NCBI RefSeq assembly: GCF_041817755.1
Contig: NZ_JBGYBX010000030.1
Coordinates: 1 to 64,000 of the forward strand
Direction: 5' to 3'
DNA from: Glaesserella sp041817755
GTDB taxonomy: Bacteria; Pseudomonadota; Gammaproteobacteria; Enterobacterales; Pasteurellaceae
DNA: 64,000 bases
The notes under the pieces were generated by a model. The model ran no database searches. It worked only from the letters and a program-made list of their open reading frames with translations, and was not told the DNA's origin. A program made the translations under genes and the position numbers. Position 1 is the first letter of the stretch, and each line of letters begins with the position of its first letter. Below, in pieces: positions 59,670-64,000 of this stretch.

Positions 59670-60661
59670 GCCAAAATATGACAGAGAAAAAATTGATTCT
59701 TGAAGTCACAAACTTAGATGTGAACTTCAAAATTAAAGATAAAAAGGCCCTCTTTTTTGCCAAACCACAAACGCTCAAAGCGGTCAATAACGTATCGTTT
59801 AAGTTGTATGAAGGAGAAACCCTTGGTGTTGTGGGCGAATCAGGCTGTGGTAAATCGACCCTAGCTCGTGCCATTATCGGCTTGGTTCAATCATCGGCGG
59901 GGAATATTGTGTGGTTAGGCAAAGATTTGAGCCATCAATCGAAAGCGGAATGGAAAAACACCCGCAAAGATATTCAGATGATTTTCCAAGATCCGCTAGC
60001 CTCACTCAACCCTCGTATGAATATCGGGGAAATTATCGCAGAGCCGTTGAAAATTTATCAACCACAGTTAAGTGATGCGGAAGTGAAAGAACGTGTACAA
60101 GCGATGATGATGAAAGTAGGCTTATTACCAAACTTAATCAACCGCTATCCCCACGAGTTTTCAGGCGGACAATGTCAACGTATCGGAATTGCCCGTGCGT
60201 TAATTATTGAGCCGAAAATGATTATTTGTGACGAACCTGTTTCGGCGTTAGATGTATCGATTCAAGCACAGGTGGTTAACCTATTGAAATCGTTACAAAA
60301 AGAGATGGGCTTATCGCTGATTTTCATTGCCCATGATTTAGCGGTGGTCAAACACATTTCCGATCGTGTGTTGGTGATGTATTTGGGGAATGCGGTGGAG
60401 CTAGGTACGGATGACGAAGTGTATAATCACACTAAACATCCTTACACCAAAGCGTTAATGTCTGCCGTGCCGATTCCTGATCCAAAATTGGAACGCAATA
60501 AAGAAATTCAATTACTGGAAGGGGATTTACCGTCGCCGATTAACCCACCGTCAGGCTGTGTGTTTAGAACACGCTGCCCGCTTGCTGATGAAAGTTGTGC
60601 GAAGGAAAAACCGGTGCTGAAAGGCAACGATAGCCATTTTGTCGCTTGCTTTAAAGCCTAA
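59666..60661 (+). CDS. oppF: Oligopeptide ABC transporter ATPase OppF
   Basis: A 331-residue ABC ATPase partnering OppD. Walker A GESGCGKST, FQDPLASLNPRM, signature FSGGQCQRIG, Walker B IICDEPVSALDV, HDLAVVKHI; C-terminal cysteines GCVFRTRCPLADESC. Overlaps oppD by 4 bases (ATGA). Confidence 0.97.
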   Translation: MSQNMTEKKLILEVTNLDVNFKIKDKKALFFAKPQTLKAVNNVSFKLYEGETLGVVGESGCGKSTLARAIIGLVQSSAGNIVWLGKDLSHQSKAEWKNTRKDIQMIFQDPLASLNPRMNIGEIIAEPLKIYQPQLSDAEVKERVQAMMMKVGLLPNLINRYPHEFSGGQCQRIGIARALIIEPKMIICDEPVSALDVSIQAQVVNLLKSLQKEMGLSLIFIAHDLAVVKHISDRVLVMYLGNAVELGTDDEVYNHTKHPYTKALMSAVPIPDPKLERNKEIQLLEGDLPSPINPPSGCVFRTRCPLADESCAKEKPVLKGNDSHFVACFKA

Positions 60662-60663
60662 AT

Positions 60664-60712
60664 ACAAGCGGTCGGATTTGCAAAATATTTTGCAGATCCG
60701 CCCGCTTGTGAT
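60664..60712. terminator. Uptake-signal terminator after oppF
   Basis: ACAAGCGGTCGGATTTGCAAAA pairs imperfectly with the segment ending CCGCCCGCTTGT (60664-60673 exact signal; 60700-60709 one mismatch), giving a long stem between convergent oppF and the CdsA-like gene. Confidence 0.75.
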
Positions 60713-60752
60713 ATATCAAACCGATTAAATAAATCGTTCTTTTATCTCTTTA

Positions 60753-61691
60753 CTACCCATTCCAAAAATAACGCACAACATGGAAGTAAATCGGTGCGGC
60801 AAAACAAATCGAATCGACTCTATCCAACATGCCGCCGTGTCCGCTGATCATATTTCCCCAATCTTTGACATGGTGATCCCGCTTAATCGCCGACATTACC
60901 AGTCCGCCGAAAAAGCCCATCAGGCAAATAACCAAACCAATTCCCGCTGCTTGCCAATGGCTGAACGGCGTAATCGGCGCCATCAATGCGGCAAGCCCTG
61001 TTGCAGAGGCAATACCGCCTACGGTACCGGAGATGGTTTTAGACGGCGATAAAGTCGGCATAATTTTAGGCCCGCCAACGGACTTTCCCCAAATATATTG
61101 CAACACGTCGCTCGCTTGTACCGTCGCAATCATAAAAATCAGTAACAGAATATTGTTGCTGCTGTCAAAACCGTCCAATTCCAAGAACAGCAATGCCGGT
61201 ACATGTGATAAACAGAAAATACAGATCATCGCCATCCACTGCGTTTTTGCCGCCCGCGCCAAAAACTGTTCGGTATTACCGCTCAAACTCGCGACAATCG
61301 GTAAAATCAAAAAGCCGTACACCGGGATAAAAATCGAAAACATTCCGTACCATTGTGACCAAACAAAATAATATTGTATCGGGAGCAACAAATAAAAGCA
61401 GACGACCATGCTGTAATAATCGCTTCGCTGCCGATAAACCAAAGTCATAAACTCACGTAATCCGACGAAAGAAATTAAAAAGAACAGAATAATCGTACCG
61501 ATATGCCCGAACAGAAATGCGATAAACAGCACAAGCACCATTGCCCACCATGCATTGATACGATCAATCAGATTCACTATCGTCGTATTTTGCGCCCCGT
61601 ATTTTTGTTTCAGCAACTCTCCAATCACACCGGCAATAATCAATACGGCAAACACTGAAGCAAAAATATAGCCGACTTGCTGAGAAATCAT
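60753..61691 (-). CDS. CdsA-like phosphatidate cytidylyltransferase (YnbB type)
   Basis: A 312-residue membrane protein with about eight helices. CDP-diglyceride synthase signature seen: IWGKSVGGPKIMPTLSPSKTISGTVGG (about 215-241) and GFFGGLVMSAIKRDHHVKDWGNMISGHGGMLDRVDSICFA (about 257-296). It would activate phosphatidic acid with CTP. Close in context to E. coli ynbB (second CdsA homologue), which lies near ynbC and ynbD. It overlaps the acyltransferase gene by 4 bases. Confidence 0.9.
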   Translation of the reverse strand: MISQQVGYIFASVFAVLIIAGVIGELLKQKYGAQNTTIVNLIDRINAWWAMVLVLFIAFLFGHIGTIILFFLISFVGLREFMTLVYRQRSDYYSMVVCFYLLLPIQYYFVWSQWYGMFSIFIPVYGFLILPIVASLSGNTEQFLARAAKTQWMAMICIFCLSHVPALLFLELDGFDSSNNILLLIFMIATVQASDVLQYIWGKSVGGPKIMPTLSPSKTISGTVGGIASATGLAALMAPITPFSHWQAAGIGLVICLMGFFGGLVMSAIKRDHHVKDWGNMISGHGGMLDRVDSICFAAPIYFHVVRYFWNG

Positions 61692-62341
61692 ACCGCCTCC
61701 TTCCTTTCCGGTGCTAATGCCAACAATGCCGCTTGTGCGCGATCAAGAAAAGCCTGTTTCTCTTCCCCGTCATTCCATTGTAACGGCTCGCCAATACGGA
61801 CTTCGCATAATAGCGGTACCGGCAACCATTTGCCTTTCGGCAACACCCGATTAATATTGTTAATCCAAATCGGCACAAACTGCACATCAGGATTACGTTT
61901 TGCCAAGTAATAAATTCCCGTTTTAAACGGTAACAACGGAATATTTTCATCGGTATTGCGCGTACCTTCAGGAAAAATAATCAAAGAATGGTCTTTTAAC
62001 GCTTCCGTCATTTGTTCGGTGATCGCTTTCGGATCCTCACTTTGTCGGGGAATAAGTAAACCGTTAAAGACACTCTCGATAATGAATCGCTTAATCCGCC
62101 CCGATTGCCAATATTCGGCGGCGGCAACCGGGCGAGTGTGGAGCCGCCAGCGGGCGGGCAGTGAATTCCAAACTAAAATGAAATCACCGTGACTGCTGTG
62201 ATTGGCGTAATACACTTTCCTTTCCGGCTCAAACGCTATTTCATAGGGAGATTTCGAGCGAACCCCGGTCAAAAAAGAAACAAACCGACAAAGTATATGG
62301 TTGGTCAACCACACCAACGCCTTTTTGATGCACCGTTTCAT
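61688..62341 (-). CDS. PlsC-like 1-acyl-glycerol-3-phosphate acyltransferase family protein
   Basis: A 217-residue protein of the lysophosphatidic acid acyltransferase family. Seen: NHSSHGDFILVWNSL (His-x4-Asp motif, about 52-66), and IIFPEGTRNTDENI near 135-148 (the FPEGTR motif). It would add an acyl chain to a lysophospholipid or related acceptor. In E. coli the gene in this neighbourhood (ynbC) is a lysophospholipase instead. Overlaps the CdsA-like gene by 4 bases and follows the small membrane gene by 10. Confidence 0.88.
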   Translation of the reverse strand: MKRCIKKALVWLTNHILCRFVSFLTGVRSKSPYEIAFEPERKVYYANHSSHGDFILVWNSLPARWRLHTRPVAAAEYWQSGRIKRFIIESVFNGLLIPRQSEDPKAITEQMTEALKDHSLIIFPEGTRNTDENIPLLPFKTGIYYLAKRNPDVQFVPIWINNINRVLPKGKWLPVPLLCEVRIGEPLQWNDGEEKQAFLDRAQAALLALAPERKEAV

Positions 62342-62351
62342 CGCCTATTCC

Positions 62352-62717
62352 TTAAGATTGTAAAAACAGTAATACCAACTGTGCCGCCGTCGCATAAACA
62401 ATATATTTCCACAGTCTTACCGCACCTTCTGCGCGCGCTTCAAGCGGTCGGTTTCCTAACGATTTTTTCAAATTCAATTCATCTAACGAACGATCGAGTT
62501 CTTCGGTGGTGAGATGGTGATAGGCTAAGTCCACGAAAAGCAGTTGATCGAAATACACCCTGACATGCAGATAAATGAGTAGCGCAGCCAACAGCACTTG
62601 TAGAGAAAATGAACTGCCTCCTGACTGAGCTGCTAAAACCAAAATAACCAAATTAGCAATGCCGATATAACGGGCGGTTGCCAATAAATTTGATGTAACA
62701 CGCGCGTGTGCAGACAT
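62352..62717 (-). CDS. Small unassigned membrane protein of the lipid cluster
   Basis: A 121-residue protein with three hydrophobic helices (about 17-31, 38-55, 103-119) and a polar stretch between 60 and 100 (HHLTTEELDRSLDELNLKKSLGN). I recognise no family. Its position between the phosphatase and acyltransferase genes suggests it belongs to the same lipid unit. AGGAGG-like site before the start at 62717. Confidence 0.7.
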   Translation of the reverse strand: MSAHARVTSNLLATARYIGIANLVILVLAAQSGGSSFSLQVLLAALLIYLHVRVYFDQLLFVDLAYHHLTTEELDRSLDELNLKKSLGNRPLEARAEGAVRLWKYIVYATAAQLVLLFLQS

Positions 62718-62738
62718 ATGTCCTCCTTAAAAGAATGA

Positions 62739-62748
62739 ACAAGCGGTC
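62739..62748 (+). repeat. DNA uptake signal at the end of the PAP2/phosphatase gene
   Basis: Exact ACAAGCGGTC on the plus strand, overlapping the last base positions (62747) of the downstream end of the gene. Confidence 0.85.
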
Positions 62749-63997
62749 AGATTTTCGCAGAATTTTGCAAATAGGCGATCGCTTCTTTTACCGCTTGCTC
62801 AGTTGCAGGCGGAAATACCATATTCGGGCGGACTCGGCGCAAATGTTCGACAGCCTGAGCAATCGTTTCACAACCGCCGAATACAACCAACCAAACGACC
62901 GTTACCGCCGCGCTGCGCCCGTAACCTAAAGCACAACACACCAATACGGACGCATTGCGTTGTCGGCAACGTTCCACGGCCTGTGCCGCATAGGCTAAAT
63001 CACCGACCTCCGGGGTTGCCATATCCAACATCGGCACGCTGACATAATCTGCCGGCGGATGCAGGCAAGGATATTCTCCGCACATATCCACCACGGCATC
63101 GAACGCCTTGGCTTGAGTCACCGAACCGATATAAACCCCTTGTTTCACTTCACTGTATTTCGCTTTGTTTCTCAACCAACAAGCGATATTTACTCGGATA
63201 CAGATGAAGTTAGGGAATAATAGCCACGAAGAAGCGGCGGAGAGTTTGCCGTCTTGCTGTTTTTGGAAAACCCGAATGCCGCCCCAGCCGTGTGCGTAGG
63301 CAACCAGTCCCAACGCCAGACTTATCCAAATAAACCATAACCATGCACCGCCGAAAAACGCCGGTATCGCCGTGAGTACGAAACCAATCAAATACAATCT
63401 CATTTGAGCCAAGCGGGAAGCCGTGATTGTCTGCCATTTTCGCAACGGGCTCGGCTGCTCATAAGGCAATGCCCAAACGACTAACCAACCGACCAATGCG
63501 CCCGTCGGTAAATCAATAAAGTGATGTTGATAGGTGGTAAGAATAGAGACGGCGATTAATCCTAACCATAGCAGCAACGGAATACGCCACGTTTTCGGCA
63601 AATAGCGCCAATAAAACATGCCGACAATCACCGTCAAAATAATATGTAAAGAAGGGGCTTGATTGTAAGGTTGATCAAAAGTGGCCAACGACGCAAACAA
63701 ATAGCCTGAAATCCCCGTTGTTTCAGGTTTTGCCCAACTAAATTGCAACGGGAAAAGTAAAAAACACCCTACCGCAATCACTTGCGCCACGACTAAATGC
63801 GTGATGTAGCGGTGCAATTCCTGACGAGAGTGGGCAAAGAAAAAGGCAAGGGAATACATCACGTTGAGCGACCAATAAGGCACGATCGTCCAAGCTAAAA
63901 ACGGAATATGTTGTTCCCACGCATAAACGATTTCGGGTACGTCCGCCCGTTGTGCGGTAAACCAATTGCTCAAACCGTAACTGGCGTAAAACAACAT
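62747..63997 (-). CDS. PAP2 plus dual-specificity phosphatase membrane protein (YnbD-like), cut by the window edge
   Basis: At least 416 residues, open at the 5' end: the frame runs to the window edge, so the N-terminus is probably missing. First part is a PAP2-type region (APSLHIILTVIVGMFYWRYLP and YQHHFIDLPTGALVGW, with the PSxH and His-x3-Asp motifs), then more membrane helices, then a C-terminal dual-specificity phosphatase domain (about 290-410) with the Cys-x5-Arg loop VCCALGYGRSA. The same fusion is known as YnbD in E. coli. It would dephosphorylate lipids or phosphatidylglycerophosphate-like molecules; actual substrate unknown. Confidence 0.85.
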   Translation of the reverse strand: MLFYASYGLSNWFTAQRADVPEIVYAWEQHIPFLAWTIVPYWSLNVMYSLAFFFAHSRQELHRYITHLVVAQVIAVGCFLLFPLQFSWAKPETTGISGYLFASLATFDQPYNQAPSLHIILTVIVGMFYWRYLPKTWRIPLLLWLGLIAVSILTTYQHHFIDLPTGALVGWLVVWALPYEQPSPLRKWQTITASRLAQMRLYLIGFVLTAIPAFFGGAWLWFIWISLALGLVAYAHGWGGIRVFQKQQDGKLSAASSWLLFPNFICIRVNIACWLRNKAKYSEVKQGVYIGSVTQAKAFDAVVDMCGEYPCLHPPADYVSVPMLDMATPEVGDLAYAAQAVERCRQRNASVLVCCALGYGRSAAVTVVWLVVFGGCETIAQAVEHLRRVRPNMVFPPATEQAVKEAIAYLQNSAKI

Positions 63998-64000
63998 GCC

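Overview
The window looks like a chromosomal segment of a Pasteurellaceae bacterium of the Actinobacillus pleuropneumoniae type. Two things support this. First, the 10-mer ACAAGCGGTC, the DNA uptake signal of that clade, occurs at least 21 times exactly (counted by eye, both strands), about 0.1 being expected by chance. Second, the gene orders are gammaproteobacterial: cydABX-ybgE-ybgC-tolQRAB-pal, hemCDXY, ydbH-ynbE, oppABCDF. I saw no rRNA, tRNA, insertion sequence, prophage or CRISPR array. The family assignments are recognised from the sequence and were not searched against a database.

Region by region. 0.1-6.4 kb is a surface-polysaccharide cluster (wecD, wecE, a hexapeptide acyltransferase and four glycosyltransferase-like genes). 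Most of it is visibly richer in A+T than the rest, and its genes are packed with overlaps. 6.4-8.0 kb has ilvY and upp. 8.1-13.6 kb, minus strand, has lemA with two TPM-domain genes, then djlA, a DUF2238 membrane gene, dusC and a YcjF-family gene. 13.7-21.7 kb, minus strand, has the Tol-Pal envelope operon behind the cytochrome bd operon. 22.1 kb has a small secreted protein. 22.5-26.9 kb, minus strand, is the haem operon hemCDXY, divergent from adhE (27.2-29.8 kb), which carries a near-consensus FNR box. At 30.0 kb a tandem glycine riboswitch precedes an AGCS-family amino-acid/sodium symporter. 31.8-37.2 kb, minus strand, has rlmC, nagZ, a TerC-family gene, mutH and recN, with two tandem LexA boxes before recN. 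37.4-40.0 kb holds a two-gene unit with an unusual three-domain membrane protein (methyltransferase-like, PAP2-like and Lgt-like parts) and an unassigned soluble protein. 40.2-45.2 kb has an HI0933-type flavoprotein, tex and purT (with a PurR box). 45.3-49.0 kb, minus strand, has ynbE, ydbH and a membrane gene. 49.1-54.9 kb, plus strand, has gloA, rnt, potABC and ruvAB (with a LexA box). 55.1-60.7 kb is oppABCDF. 60.8-64.0 kb, minus strand, is a phospholipid-type cluster (CdsA-like, PlsC-like, a small membrane protein, and a PAP2/dual-specificity phosphatase cut by the window edge).

Common threads are envelope building (Tol-Pal, YdbH-YnbE, LPS sugars, lipid enzymes), anaerobic or microaerobic energy metabolism (cydABX, adhE), DNA repair (mutH, recN, ruvAB) and natural competence. 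Uptake signals are used repeatedly as paired inverted repeats at gene ends, and some lie inside coding sequence or in a riboswitch loop. The least explained items are the three-domain lipid-enzyme fusion with its partner gene, the uptake signal inside the second glycine aptamer, and the perfect hairpin inside ybgE.
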